A DNA stretch of 64,000 bases from Methylocaldum marinum (GTDB lineage Bacteria > Pseudomonadota > Gammaproteobacteria > Methylococcales > Methylococcaceae). Of this stretch, positions 33,934-43,166 are shown piece after piece (position 1 is the stretch's first letter; each line of letters begins with the position of its first letter). The stretch covers positions 3,200,395 to 3,264,394 of the forward strand of contig NZ_AP017928.1 in NCBI RefSeq assembly GCF_003584645.1, in the 5' to 3' direction. A program made the translations under genes and the position numbers. The notes under the pieces are model-generated. The model saw only the letters and a program-made list of their open reading frames with translations, had not been told where the DNA came from and ran no database searches.

Positions 33934-34443
33934 TCAATGAGCCATGACCACCCGCCATGCCGCCAGCCAAAACGCTGCTGCGGTGACCAGCTTGGGCCAG
34001 AACCGCGTTGCGTCGGTCGTCGCGTAAAGAGCGAGCGTCACGGCGACCGCCGTGCTTCCCAAGGGTAGTATCAGGAAGGTGCAAGAACCCGCGAGCGGGT
34101 AAAGCGTAGCGACAGGCCGGAGCGCGAGCAGACAGAACGCCGCTACCAATACCAGCAGGTCGGCCATGAACGTGGCGGCTGTTCTTATCCCCAACGATGC
34201 CAGCAGGGGGCGCATGGGCGCGCGCTCGGCACCCAGGAGCAACGCCAGTCCGGCCACATGAAATATCAGCGGAACGAATCCCGCCAGCAGCAGGGCTACC
34301 GCCACCTGCGGTTGAAATCCGATCGCCTCCCAGCCGGTTCCGAACCAGCCCAGGCTGCCCGCATAAGCCAGCAGGGCCGCTCGGGCCGGCAACCGGCTCC
34401 ATTGCATCAATGCCAGCGCGTCCATGGCCGCAAGGTTTAACAC
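33934..34443 (-). CDS. Hydrophobic membrane protein of unknown function (possibly 3' half of a split gene)
   Basis: The 169-residue frame starts at GTG 34443 (or ATG 34425) and has about five membrane helices, for example VALLLAGFVPLIFHVAGLALLL and SCTFLILPLGSTAVAVTLALY. No motif is recognised. It follows another membrane-protein frame on the same strand after 96 bases that carry stops in its own frame. The pair may be two genes of an exporter-like unit or one gene broken by mutation. Confidence 0.55.
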   Translation of the reverse strand: MLNLAAMDALALMQWSRLPARAALLAYAGSLGWFGTGWEAIGFQPQVAVALLLAGFVPLIFHVAGLALLLGAERAPMRPLLASLGIRTAATFMADLLVLVAAFCLLALRPVATLYPLAGSCTFLILPLGSTAVAVTLALYATTDATRFWPKLVTAAAFWLAAWRVVMAH

Positions 34444-34539
34444 AGGGTGCCGATACTGGCCGATTCTGCTTCCGATCCGTCAAGATCCGGTCTTCATCAC
34501 TCCCGTCAAACGCCTGCGCAGACGGAACGCCGCGATCGG

Positions 34540-35172
34540 TCAGCCCGTGAGCAGGACAAGGGCAAATTCGCGCGCCCCGTCGACGCACAAAGCCAGCATG
34601 GCCATCAGCGCACTGGCTGCAACGAGCAATGCGGCCCACGAACCACGCAGTACGAGCTGCTGCACGATGGGCCATTGGATACCGAGGGCCAAGGCCAACA
34701 ATCCATGCTCCGAACCACCACTACGGGCGGATCCGAGCAGAGAGATTCCGTAGGCGGCGAAGGGCAATAGCAGGGGAAGATCGACGATCAGCAGCAACGT
34801 CAGGTCAAGCCCGGTCTCGAAACGAGATAGCCTAGGCAGCGTGCGCAGATATCGCCAGGGTGCGCCTCCTCGCAAGGCATCGGCTTGCACGGCCGCCCAG
34901 GCGATGGCAAGCAGTGACAGGATCAGCCAGGCGGTCAGCGCGTAAGCTGGACTGCCGCCTTCCACGATCTTGCGTATCGGCGTCCCGACAGCATCGATTT
35001 GTGCGGCAAGTGGCGTGGCAGCCGGCGAAACGACTAAAAGCACAAAGAGCACAGACTGCCAGCGGCGGAGCAAAAGCTTCAGGGTTGCGTCGGCGTAATG
35101 GCGCAAGCGCCAGCCGAGCAGACGGAAAAACAGGTGCGATCGGGCCGATTCCGACGGTGGAGGGCGAGACAC
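34540..35172 (-). CDS. Hydrophobic membrane protein of unknown function (possibly 5' half of a split gene)
   Basis: From GTG 35172 (GAGAAG 8 bases upstream; a TTG lies at 35187) the product has 210 residues. It has a basic N-terminal segment (LLGWRLRHYADATLKLLLRRWQ) and about five membrane helices, including YALTAWLILSLLAIAWAAV and LTLLLIVDLPLLLPFAAYG. Such N-terminal amphipathic-basic stretches occur in ABC-2 type permease subunits, but no ATPase gene is adjacent and the family is not recognised. The IS605 element abuts the upstream side, so the gene may have lost its natural promoter. Confidence 0.55.
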   Translation of the reverse strand: MSRPPPSESARSHLFFRLLGWRLRHYADATLKLLLRRWQSVLFVLLVVSPAATPLAAQIDAVGTPIRKIVEGGSPAYALTAWLILSLLAIAWAAVQADALRGGAPWRYLRTLPRLSRFETGLDLTLLLIVDLPLLLPFAAYGISLLGSARSGGSEHGLLALALGIQWPIVQQLVLRGSWAALLVAASALMAMLALCVDGAREFALVLLTG

Positions 35173-35235
35173 GTGAACTCTTCTCAAGCCAATTTGACAT
35201 CCTCCTCGGCCTGAAGGCCGGAGATTCCTACGGCG

Positions 35236-35264
35236 CTCAGGGGCGGCATTGAGCCGCCCCTGAG
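35236..35264 (-). other. Perfect 12-bp hairpin at the 3' end of tnpB (probable omega-RNA / right-end structure)
   Basis: CTCAGGGGCGGC pairs with GCCGCCCCTGAG across a five-base loop, overlapping the tnpB stop codon. In IS605 elements the guide (omega) RNA is made from the tnpB 3' end and the adjoining element end, so this hairpin is a likely part of its scaffold. No guide or RNA boundary can be defined without mapping. Confidence 0.55.
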
Positions 35265-36463
35265 TCGCTTCGGTGGGTTCCTGCTGCTGGCGACCCTACT
35301 GCATCGCTCACTTCACAGGCGAACCGGGCGTGTCCCGCCCTTAGCACATTGATCGCGCCGACCACCTCGGCGTTTTCCTCGAAGCCACATTCCACACACG
35401 CAAATCGGGCTTGCGTCTGCCGGTTGTCGGCAGACACATGGCCGCAGCACGGACAGGTACGGCTCGTGTTCTGTGGCGGCACTGCAACTAGCCAGCCGCC
35501 TTGCCACGCCAGCTTGTAATCCAGTTGGCGGCGGAACTCGAACCGGCCTTGATCGAGGATGGACTTGTTCAGGCCGGACTTGGCCCGAACGTTTCGTCCC
35601 GGTTGTTCGGTAGTACCTGCCGCTGACCTGGACATGTTCCGTACCTGCAAATCCTCGATACACACCATCGCGTGGTTTTGGCTGATCGCGGTCGAGGTCT
35701 TGTGCAGGAAGTCGCGGCGGGCGTTGCCGATGCGGGAATGAATGCGCTGGACGCGGGCTTTCGCCTTCTTCCGGTTGTTGCTGAACTTCACTTTGCGGGA
35801 GAGGGCTTGCTGTGCCTTGCGCAAGCGTGTCTCATGCCGCTTGAAGCTGTTGAGCGGCGCGTAGAACGTGCCATCCGAGAGCGTGGCGAACCGGGCCAGC
35901 CCCATGTCGATGCCGACCGCGCCACCCTGCGGGATGGGCTGCTCGACCTCGCGCTCGGTCTGGATCGACACGAACCACTTACCGCCCGACAGGCTGACGG
36001 TGACGTTCTTCACCGTACCCAGCACATCCCGGCTATTGCGATAGCGCAGCCGGCCGAGCTTGGGCAGGAAGATGCGACTGTTGCCCTGATCGAGCTTGAT
36101 CTGTTTCGGGTCGGGGTAGCGGAAGCTGTCGCGCTGGCCTTTCTTCTTGAAACGTGGAAAGTCGGCCCGCTTGGCGAAGAAGTTGCTGTAGGCCCGCTCC
36201 AAATCCTTGAGAGTCTGTTGCAGCGGATGCACTGGCGCATCCGCCAACCACGCCGTTTCATCGCTGTTGCGCCACTCGGTGAGCAGCTTGCATAGCCCGG
36301 CGTAGCCCAGCTTCTTCTCTCCGCGCTCGTAGCGCTCTTTCTGCAACGCCAGCGCCTTGTTGTAGACGAACCGGCACGAGCCGGCGAAGCGGCGCATCCG
36401 GCGCTGCTGCTCGCCGGTCGGGCGTAGTTCGAATTTGAAGGCTTTGAGGCGTTGCATGCGCAT
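35237..36463 (-). CDS. tnpB: TnpB RNA-guided nuclease (Cas12 ancestor) with an altered RuvC residue
   Basis: From ATG 36463 (or 36457) the 408-residue protein has the N-terminal WED/REC region (LKAFKFELRPTGEQQRRMRR and FVYNKALALQKERYE). RuvC-I is GIDMGLARFATL (catalytic Asp) and RuvC-II is VCIEDLQVRNMSR (catalytic Glu). A CPCC...CVEC zinc ribbon follows. RuvC-III reads ENAEVVGAINVL; related proteins have Asp in the NAD position, here replaced by Glu (codon GAG). This may weaken or abolish cleavage. Its start codon is 15 bases from that of tnpA on the other strand, so both share one control region. Confidence 0.9.
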   Translation of the reverse strand: MRMQRLKAFKFELRPTGEQQRRMRRFAGSCRFVYNKALALQKERYERGEKKLGYAGLCKLLTEWRNSDETAWLADAPVHPLQQTLKDLERAYSNFFAKRADFPRFKKKGQRDSFRYPDPKQIKLDQGNSRIFLPKLGRLRYRNSRDVLGTVKNVTVSLSGGKWFVSIQTEREVEQPIPQGGAVGIDMGLARFATLSDGTFYAPLNSFKRHETRLRKAQQALSRKVKFSNNRKKAKARVQRIHSRIGNARRDFLHKTSTAISQNHAMVCIEDLQVRNMSRSAAGTTEQPGRNVRAKSGLNKSILDQGRFEFRRQLDYKLAWQGGWLVAVPPQNTSRTCPCCGHVSADNRQTQARFACVECGFEENAEVVGAINVLRAGHARFACEVSDAVGSPAAGTHRSDSGAAQCRP

Positions 36464-36478
36464 AGTATAGTTTGGTCT

Positions 36479-36892
36479 ATGAACAATGACAACGATATAA
36501 GGCATGGACGGCACTGCGTTTTCAAAATGCACGTCCACTTGGTCTTTGTGGCGAAATATCGCCGCAGGGTATTCGATGGCGACGCCATCAACCGGCTGCG
36601 CACGATCTTCGCCAAGGTCTGCGCCGACTTCGAGGCGCAACTGATCGAGATGGACGGCGAGGACGATCACGTTCACCTGCTTGTGGAATACCCGCCCAAG
36701 GCGGCTGTCTCCAATCTCGTGAACAGCCTCAAAGGCGTCTCCAGTCGCCTGCTGCGGAAGGAACGGCCCGACATCCAGAAGCGCTACTGGAAAGGCGTGC
36801 TGTGGTCGCCGTCCTATTTCGCTTCAAGCTGCGGCGGCGCGCCGATTTCCATCGTGCGCCAGTACATCGAGCAGCAGCAAACCCCACACTGA
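36479..36892 (+). CDS. tnpA: IS200/IS605 Y1 (HUH) transposase
   Basis: The 137-residue protein from ATG 36479 has the HUH pair in DDHVHLLVEYPP and a catalytic tyrosine in IVRQYIEQQ. HLVFVAKYRRRVF near the N-terminus and SSRLLRKERPDIQKRYWKG in the middle are typical. It nicks and joins single-stranded element ends at hairpins. Length and ending (QQQTPH) are normal, so it seems intact. Confidence 0.92.
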   Translation: MNNDNDIRHGRHCVFKMHVHLVFVAKYRRRVFDGDAINRLRTIFAKVCADFEAQLIEMDGEDDHVHLLVEYPPKAAVSNLVNSLKGVSSRLLRKERPDIQKRYWKGVLWSPSYFASSCGGAPISIVRQYIEQQQTPH

Positions 36893-36964
36893 AACCCAAA
36901 GACAAGGACGGCTCCGCCGTCCGCGCTATCCTTCCCCGCCCTGAACGGCGCGGCTTGTCACGCA

Positions 36965-37754
36965 CCGGGTCAGTAAGGATGAATTGCTACATGCAGTTTG
37001 GAGTGGGCGGATCGTCTCAGAATCGACCTTGACCAGTCATATCAATGCCGTACGTAAGGCGGTCAGTGACAACGGCGCGGATCAACGCCTGATCCGAACA
37101 GTCGCCCGCAAAGGACTCCGGTTCATTGGGGAGGTCAAGGAAACAGAATCGTCAAATGTCGGTTCCCCGAGGACGGAACCGGCCAATTTAAATGAAACAC
37201 CCGCGCGTTCGCTGGCCTTTCCGGACAAGCCGTCCATCGCTGCCTTGCCGTTCCATAATCTGAGCGGCGATCCCGAACAGGAGTACTTTGCCGACGGTGT
37301 AGTCGAGGACATCACCGCTGCATTGTCGCGGATTCGCTGGCTTTTCGTCATCGCGCGCAATTCAAGCTTCACCTATAAGGGGCGGATTGTGGATGTGAAG
37401 CAGGTGGGGCGTGAGTTGGGCGTGCGCTACGTGCTGGAAGGCAGCGTACGCAAAGCCGCGACCCGTGTGCGCATCACTGGGCAGCTCATCGATGCAACAA
37501 CCGGGGTACATGTGTGGGCAGACCGATTCGAAGGTCACCTCGAAGACATCTTTGAGTTTCAGGATCAGATAACCGCGAGTGTCGTTGGCTCGATAGCGCC
37601 ACAGCTGGAGCGAGCAGAGATCGAACGAGCGAGGCTAAAGCCGACTGAAAGCCTCGACGCTTACGACTTCTATCACGGAGGGTCTGCGAAGAGCAGGGTT
37701 GCCGGAATGACAGCCGGATATTGGCTGATGACTATTAGCCTCCCTCTGAATTGA
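36965..37754 (+). pseudogene. Winged-helix (CadC/OmpR-type) plus TolB-like regulator gene truncated by IS605
   Basis: The open frame enters directly from the element as RVSKDELLHAVWSGRIVSES, the second half of an OmpR/CadC-type winged helix, and continues TLTSHINAVRKAV and LIRTVARKGLRFIGEV. After a linker it has the FPDKPSIAALPFHNLSGDPE and YFADGVVEDITAALSRIRWL segment found in adenylate cyclase-like and CadC-like regulators, up to LKPTESLDAYDFYHGG. The first half of the DNA-binding domain is missing at the IS side. The usual TPR region is missing at the 3' end, where the last 25 codons are unrelated. It is dead on both sides. Confidence 0.8.
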
Positions 37755-37999
37755 CCGAGGTATTCGTTTTTTCCGGCCGTTCCTCCGGTAGATCCTGGAG
37801 GATATGTGGTTGCGCGGTGATTAGGCCGTTATCCATAGGGCAGCATTCCCCTCTTTCGGTCGTTGTCCTGGTGCGTTGGCCGCGGCTTAAGATGGAATTT
37901 TGCCTCAAACGGGCGCCAGTCTCCTGTGATCGGCCGGCGCCCGGGCGTAGAGTATGGATCTGTAATCAGAACTCCCCCAACGGATTTTCGAGGTCTCGA

Positions 38000-39178
38000 T
38001 CAGATCTGCAGAACCTGCCGCACGTGCCGCGCAATCATCCGTTCCTCGTTGGTGGGAACGACAAGCACCCGCACCCGGCTATCGTCCCGGTTCAAGACGG
38101 TCCGGCCGCGCGCATTGGCATCGGGATCGATGGCGATGCCCAGCCAGTCCGACAGCTCGCAGATGCGCGCCCGCACCGGCGCGGCGTGCTCGCCGATGCC
38201 CCCGGTGAACACCAGAGCGTCCAGTCCGCCCAGTGCGGCCGTCAGCGATCCCAGTTCGCGGGCGATGCGGTAACAGAAATATTCCACGGCGACGGCCGCA
38301 TCGGGCGAGGAACTCTCCAGGAGATCGCGCATGTCCGAACTGAGGCCGGATAGCCCGAGGAGCCCGGAACGCTGGTAGAGGAGATTCGACAGGGCTGCCA
38401 CCGACATCCCTTCCTGATCCAATAGATGCAACAGCACGCCCGGATCGATGGCGCCGGAACGGGTGCCCATCGGAATGCCGTCCAGGGCGGTGAACGACAT
38501 GGTGGTCGCGACGCTGCGGCCATTCCGCATGGCGCAGAGGCTGGCGCCGTTGCCCAGATGGCAGGCCACGGTGCGGCCGGCCGCCGCGTTACGGTCGATC
38601 TCCGGCAGACATGAGGCGATGTATTCGTAGGACAGGCCGTGGAAGCCGTAGCGGCGTATTCCCCGCTCCAGGTATTCCCCGGGCAGCGCGAACATGCGTT
38701 CGATCCGCGATTGGGTGGCATGGAAAGCGGTATCGAAGCAGGCAACTTGGGGCAGCTCCGGCAGTCGCCCGGCGATCCAGCGTATCGGCGCCAGGTTGTG
38801 CGGCTGGTGCAGAGGTGCCAGAGACGACAGAGCGTCGATACAGTCGATCACCTCCGGCGTTATCCGCACCGGCGCGATCAATGTGTCGCCCCCGTGCACC
38901 ACCCGATGTCCCACGGCCACGGGCCGGAGACCGGGCCGCTCCCGCGCCAGCCAATCGAATAGCCAGATCAGCGCATCGGCATGGTTGCCCGCCGGAATGG
39001 GGCCTTCGAATGTTACGCGTCCATTCTCGCGGATTTTCGCCGAGGAGCCATTAGCCCGGGCCACGCCGAGCCGGTCGACCAGTGCCGCCAGGACGGTTTC
39101 CTCGCCGTCCAGGAGGGAAAACTTCAATGTGGCGGAACCGGCATTGACTACGGCAATGGGCTGGGGATTCTGATTCAC
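38000..39178 (-). CDS. ackA: Acetate kinase
   Basis: The 392-residue protein of the ASKHA fold starts at GTG 39178, preceded by GAGGAGC. Signatures are VVNAGSATLKFSLL (family N-terminal motif), VGHRVVHGGD, FDTAFHATQ, YGFHGLSYEYIA, CHLGNGASLCAMRNGRSVATTM, MGTRSGAIDPG and LVFTGGIGEHAAPVR. It interconverts acetate plus ATP with acetyl phosphate. A phosphotransacetylase or phosphoketolase is the usual partner; neither is in the window. The GH94 gene diverges from it 485 bases away. Confidence 0.93.
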   Translation of the reverse strand: MNQNPQPIAVVNAGSATLKFSLLDGEETVLAALVDRLGVARANGSSAKIRENGRVTFEGPIPAGNHADALIWLFDWLARERPGLRPVAVGHRVVHGGDTLIAPVRITPEVIDCIDALSSLAPLHQPHNLAPIRWIAGRLPELPQVACFDTAFHATQSRIERMFALPGEYLERGIRRYGFHGLSYEYIASCLPEIDRNAAAGRTVACHLGNGASLCAMRNGRSVATTMSFTALDGIPMGTRSGAIDPGVLLHLLDQEGMSVAALSNLLYQRSGLLGLSGLSSDMRDLLESSSPDAAVAVEYFCYRIARELGSLTAALGGLDALVFTGGIGEHAAPVRARICELSDWLGIAIDPDANARGRTVLNRDDSRVRVLVVPTNEERMIARHVRQVLQI

Positions 39179-39662
39179 GCGCGCTCCTCGGTCGGTTGTT
39201 ATGCCATTCGGCATTCGAGTGAACATTCATCGTAGGATGGGTAGAGCGAAGCGAAACCCATCGGTGGCGGGTTAGCCCTTCGACAGGCTCAGGACAGGCC
39301 CCTCGTCTCCGCTCGATATAGTCGCTCAGTGGGTTACGGCCGCCGGCCTAACCCACCCTACAAAAATGAATGCCTTATTGACGGATCATACAAGGGTGGA
39401 CATATCGTCCATATCCAACATTCCCGAATATTCACGCCATTGCGGGAAGAATCCACGGGCAATGAGTCGCTCCTTCGGAACCGCCGGCTCGCGCATCCAG
39501 GAAAGAATAAAGTTCTGCTAAATTAGACACCCTTCTCCACCGGTGAACTCGCAAAATTACCAATGTCTCAGGGAAGGACGAACCGGTAGTCTTGTGAAGT
39601 CCGTCGAATCGGATTGTGCTGCGGCCGTCCGGACCGGATAAATACGATTAAGGTGCTCGCTC
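39179..39662. other. Intergenic region between ackA and the GH94 gene
   Basis: It contains a family B repeat (39233-39363); the remaining 300 bases hold no gene I can support. It must contain the divergent promoters. Confidence 0.5.
39233..39363. repeat. Family B repeat
   Basis: GGATGGGTAGAGCGAAGCGA at 39236, a GGCGGGTTAGCCCTTCGACA junction with the short CTTCGACAGGCTCAGGACAG repeat inside, and GTGGGTTACGGCC...GGCCTAACCCACCCTACAAA at the end. Same structure as at 21.0 and 48.1 kb. Confidence 0.8.
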
Positions 39663-42600
39663 ATGACGAATCCCCCCTCTCCTTCCCCGATGGAATCCAG
39701 CCGTCTCGAAAGCCCGTCCGGCCTTTCCGTGCAAATGAATGCCAACGGTTCGATCCGGCGCATGGATCACAAGGATATTCTCGTCAACCTCTTTTTAGGT
39801 AACGAGCTGGAGGGCGGCCCCGCCAATCTCTATCTGCGTTCGTCCGGAGAGACGGTCGAGACCGTTCCGCTGCTCGGCCCGCGCAGCCCCGCCGCGTTTC
39901 GCCACGACCGGCGAGGTCTGGTGGCGAGCGGCGCATGGCGGGACATCCGGTTCACCGTCGCCCTGGTTCTCGCCGAATCCGCGCCCGCCTGGTTTTGGCA
40001 TGTCCGGCTGGAGAATACGGGCCGTGCACCGCGAACGGTGGAGCTTATCCACACCCAGGACCTGGCACTGGCCCATTACGGCGCGGTGAGGCTCAACGAA
40101 TATTACGTCAGTCAATACCTGGACCACTCGCCCCTGATCCATCCCGAGCGCGGCATCGTCCTGGCCTCGCGCCAGAATCTGCCCATGGGCGGGCGGAATC
40201 CCTGGACAATCGTCGGATCGCTGCGGCGCGGCGTGAGCTACGCCACCGATGCCCTACAGGTCCACGGCCTCGCCACCCGCGCCGGTTTGCTGCCGGGGGG
40301 ACCGGCCGAGGCTTTGCCCGGCTGCCGCCGCCAGCACGAGCATGCCATGGCGGCGATTCAGGATGCTTCCTTGCGGCTGGAACCCGGCGCCGCGGAAATG
40401 CTCGGTTTTTTCGGCGGATTCCGGGAAGACCATCCGGCCGCGACTTCCGACGCCGATCTGATTTGTGTCGATCAGATCCTGAGCCTTCCGGAAGCCATTT
40501 ATCCCCATCACCCCAGCCCTCTCCCGGCGGGAGAGGGGGTTCGATCGGCAACGCTTTTTAGCAACGCAGCTCTGCTCGACGCGCTGGAACTGACCGAAGC
40601 CGATCTTGCAGATCTGTTCGGCTCCGAGCGCCGCGAGGAAGAAATTGTCGACGGGGCGCTGCTGTCCTTTTTCGCCGGCTGCCGCCTGCACGTGGTATTG
40701 AAAGCCAAGGAACTGAAGGTGCTGCGGCCCCATGGCCATATCCTCCGGACCGGCAGCGGGCTGACCCCCGACGAGGCCGGCCTGACGTCCACCGTCTGGA
40801 TGGCCGGCGTGTTCCACTCGATGGTGACCCAGGGACATGTGTCGATCAACCGCTTTCTGTCCACCACGCACACTTATCTGAGCCTGTTTCGATCCCACGG
40901 GCAGCGCATCTTCGTGGAAATGGCCGGAGCCTGGCGTTTGCTCGATGTTCCCTCTGCTTTCGAGATCAGCCCCGAGGGCTGCCGCTGGATTTACAAGCAC
41001 GATGACGGGCTGATCGAAGTGCGAAGCCTGGCCCTCACCGACCGGCACGAGCTGAATCTGGCGGTCGCGGTGCTGTCCGGTGAGCCCGTGCGCTGCCTGG
41101 TTTCCAGCCATGTCGCGGTGAACGGCGACGACGGCGCCGAGGCTATACCGGTGCGGTATGAACGGGACGAGCAGGGCGTGTTCGTCCACCCGATTGGCGA
41201 AAGCGATGTCGGCCGGCGCTTTCCGGATGGCGGATTCCGTATCGATGCGCTCCCCGGCACGGACCTGGAGCGGGTGGGCGGAGACGAGCTGCTGTTCGCC
41301 GATGGCCGTTCCCGCAATCAGCCGTTCCTGTGCCTGGTCACGGCGCCCGCTACGGAGATCGGTTTCCGCATCACCGGCCGTCTGATTGGCGCGGCCGAAA
41401 CCGCCGGGGGAAAAACCGACGCCGACCGGTACTGGACGGAAGCGGTTGCCGCAGTGCGCATAGCGCCGCCCGTCGGCAGCCCCCTGGCCGGCCAGGCGGC
41501 GCGGCTCGCCGACATTCTGCCCTGGTTCGCTCACAACGCGCTTGTCCACTACCTCAGCCCCCGCGGGCTGGAACAGTATTCCGGCGGCGGCTGGGGTACC
41601 CGCGACGTGACCCAGGGCCCCCTGGAAATGCTGCTGGCACTGGGCCGCTTCGAGCCCCTGCGCGACCTTCTGATCCGCGTGTTCAAGGCCCAGAACGCCG
41701 ACGGCGACTGGCCGCAGTGGTTCATGTTCTTCGACCGCGAAAGAAATATCCGGCCCGCCGATTCTCACGGCGATATCGTGTTCTGGCCCATCCTAGCCCT
41801 GGCCCAGTATCTTTCCGCCACCGAGAACGCTTCATTGCTGGAGGAACCGGTGCCTTTCTTCCATCCCGAAGGCGACGGCCGGGCCGAATGGACGGCGCTG
41901 TGGCAGCACGTGGAGCGAGCGCTCGCGGTCATCTCGGCGCGGACGATACCGGGCACGCGGCTCGCCGCCTACGGCCACGGGGACTGGAACGACGCCCTGC
42001 AACCGGTGGACTCACGCATGCGCGAACGGCTGTGCAGCGCCTGGACCGTCACCCTGCATTACCAGACCCTGACCACCCTCGCGCAGGCCTTGCGCCGCCT
42101 GGGCCGGAGCGAGCGCGCGGCGGACTTCGACACGATGGCCGAGAATGTCCTCGCGGATTTTCAGCGCCTTTTGCTGGTCGACGGTCTTCTCGCCGGTTTC
42201 GCTTATTTCAGGAACGACGGGAGCGTCGATTATCTCCTCCACCCGCGCGATCGGACCACCAGCCTGTCCTACAGCCTGCTGCCGATGATTCACGCCATCA
42301 TCAACGGCATGCTGACACCGGCCCAGGCGGAAACCCACCTCGCCTGCATACGGGAACATCTCCTGGCGCCCGACGGCGCCCGCCTGTTCGACCGGCCCAT
42401 GGCCTACCGCGGAGGCCCGCAAAGGATTTTCCAGCGCGCCGAGAGCAGCAGCTTCTTCGGCCGCGAAATCGGTCTCATGTACACCCATGCCCATCTGCGT
42501 TATGCCGAGGCTCTGGCCCGCTACGGCGATGCGGAAGGTTTTTTCGAAGCCCTGTGCAAAGTCAATCCCATCGGCCTTCGTGCGCTGGTTCCCGCCGCCA

Positions 42601-43058
42601 CCCTGCGGCAGTCCAACTGCTATTACTCGAGCTCGGACGCGGTCTTTGCCGACCGTTATCAGGCCGGGACCGAGTACGACCGGGTGTTGTGCGGCGAGAT
42701 TCCCCTCGAAGGCGGCTGGCGAGTTTATTCCAGCGGCGCCGGCATCGGCCTGAGCTTGATTCTTAGAGGTTTCCTGGGCCTGCGCCGGGAGGCGCATCGC
42801 TTGGTGATCGATCCGGTGATGCCGAAAAGCCTGGATGGACTGCGGATCGAGACGCAGCTCCTGGGCCGGCCGATCGAAGTGGTCTACCGCGTCGACCGTT
42901 CCGGCTGCGGTCCGACCCTGGTGACCCTCAACGGTACCGATCTACCCTTTACCCGCGGGACCAACCCTTACCGCCTCGGTTCCGCCGAGATACCCATGAC
43001 TGCCGTTTCGGAAAGGCTGGCCGATGGAAACAACCGGCTGACGGTGCGGATCAATTAA
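39663..43058 (+). CDS. GH94-type glycoside phosphorylase (cellobiose/chitobiose/cyclic glucan phosphorylase family)
   Basis: The 1,131-residue protein has an N-terminal beta-sandwich (about 20-270), a helical linker and second sandwich region, a six-hairpin (alpha/alpha)6 barrel from about 615, and a C-terminal jelly roll. Barrel motifs include YSGGGWGTRDVTQGPLEML, NADGDWPQWFMF and AYGHGDWNDALQ (about residue 770, catalytic Asp), plus VNPIGLRALVPAA. GH94 enzymes cleave beta-linked disaccharides or glucans with phosphate. The natural substrate is not deducible. A palindromic repeat encodes residues about 280-296 in frame. ATG 39663 follows GGTGCTC without a clear ribosome site; other starts downstream are possible. 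Confidence 0.85.
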   Translation: MTNPPSPSPMESSRLESPSGLSVQMNANGSIRRMDHKDILVNLFLGNELEGGPANLYLRSSGETVETVPLLGPRSPAAFRHDRRGLVASGAWRDIRFTVALVLAESAPAWFWHVRLENTGRAPRTVELIHTQDLALAHYGAVRLNEYYVSQYLDHSPLIHPERGIVLASRQNLPMGGRNPWTIVGSLRRGVSYATDALQVHGLATRAGLLPGGPAEALPGCRRQHEHAMAAIQDASLRLEPGAAEMLGFFGGFREDHPAATSDADLICVDQILSLPEAIYPHHPSPLPAGEGVRSATLFSNAALLDALELTEADLADLFGSERREEEIVDGALLSFFAGCRLHVVLKAKELKVLRPHGHILRTGSGLTPDEAGLTSTVWMAGVFHSMVTQGHVSINRFLSTTHTYLSLFRSHGQRIFVEMAGAWRLLDVPSAFEISPEGCRWIYKHDDGLIEVRSLALTDRHELNLAVAVLSGEPVRCLVSSHVAVNGDDGAEAIPVRYERDEQGVFVHPIGESDVGRRFPDGGFRIDALPGTDLERVGGDELLFADGRSRNQPFLCLVTAPATEIGFRITGRLIGAAETAGGKTDADRYWTEAVAAVRIAPPVGSPLAGQAARLADILPWFAHNALVHYLSPRGLEQYSGGGWGTRDVTQGPLEMLLALGRFEPLRDLLIRVFKAQNADGDWPQWFMFFDRERNIRPADSHGDIVFWPILALAQYLSATENASLLEEPVPFFHPEGDGRAEWTALWQHVERALAVISARTIPGTRLAAYGHGDWNDALQPVDSRMRERLCSAWTVTLHYQTLTTLAQALRRLGRSERAADFDTMAENVLADFQRLLLVDGLLAGFAYFRNDGSVDYLLHPRDRTTSLSYSLLPMIHAIINGMLTPAQAETHLACIREHLLAPDGARLFDRPMAYRGGPQRIFQRAESSSFFGREIGLMYTHAHLRYAEALARYGDAEGFFEALCKVNPIGLRALVPAATLRQSNCYYSSSDAVFADRYQAGTEYDRVLCGEIPLEGGWRVYSSGAGIGLSLILRGFLGLRREAHRLVIDPVMPKSLDGLRIETQLLGRPIEVVYRVDRSGCGPTLVTLNGTDLPFTRGTNPYRLGSAEIPMTAVSERLADGNNRLTVRIN
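40501..40547 (+). repeat. Family C palindromic repeat inserted in frame within the GH94 gene
   Basis: CATCACCCCAGCCCTCTCCC followed by GGCGGGAGAGGGGG is a hairpin (CCCTCTCCC with GGGAGAGGG) of a type normally seen between genes; a relative lies at 43118-43155. Here it is read as HHPSPLPAGEG in the open frame without interrupting it. Confidence 0.75.
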
Positions 43059-43117
43059 GACAGCTCCATTAAGACTCCAATTGCGAGAGGGTGCCTGGGC
43101 GTCTGATTGATCTAGAT

Positions 43118-43158
43118 TGCCCTCACCCAATCCTCTTCCAGTGGGAGAGGGCTTTTTC
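43118..43158 (+). terminator. Family C hairpin with T tract after the GH94 gene
   Basis: GCCCTCACCCAATCCTCTTCC then GTGGGAGAGGGC form a hairpin, followed by TTTTTCATTT, 60 bases after the GH94 stop. It is a family C palindrome that also looks like a terminator. Confidence 0.65.
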
Positions 43159-43166
43159 ATTTCCTT

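Larger units (their letters stand above)
35195..36965. mobile_element. IS200/IS605-family element with tnpA and tnpB
   Basis: Divergent tnpB (minus) and tnpA (plus) genes lie between two ends with subterminal hairpins: CCTCGGCCTGAAGGCCGGAG near 35205-35224 and CCGCCCTGAACGGCG near 36937-36951. Such elements have no inverted repeats and transpose as single strands next to a short target. The sequence TTGAC just outside the left end (35193-35197) could be that target. Exact ends are approximate. The right side cuts into a wHTH/TolB-like gene. Confidence 0.8.
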
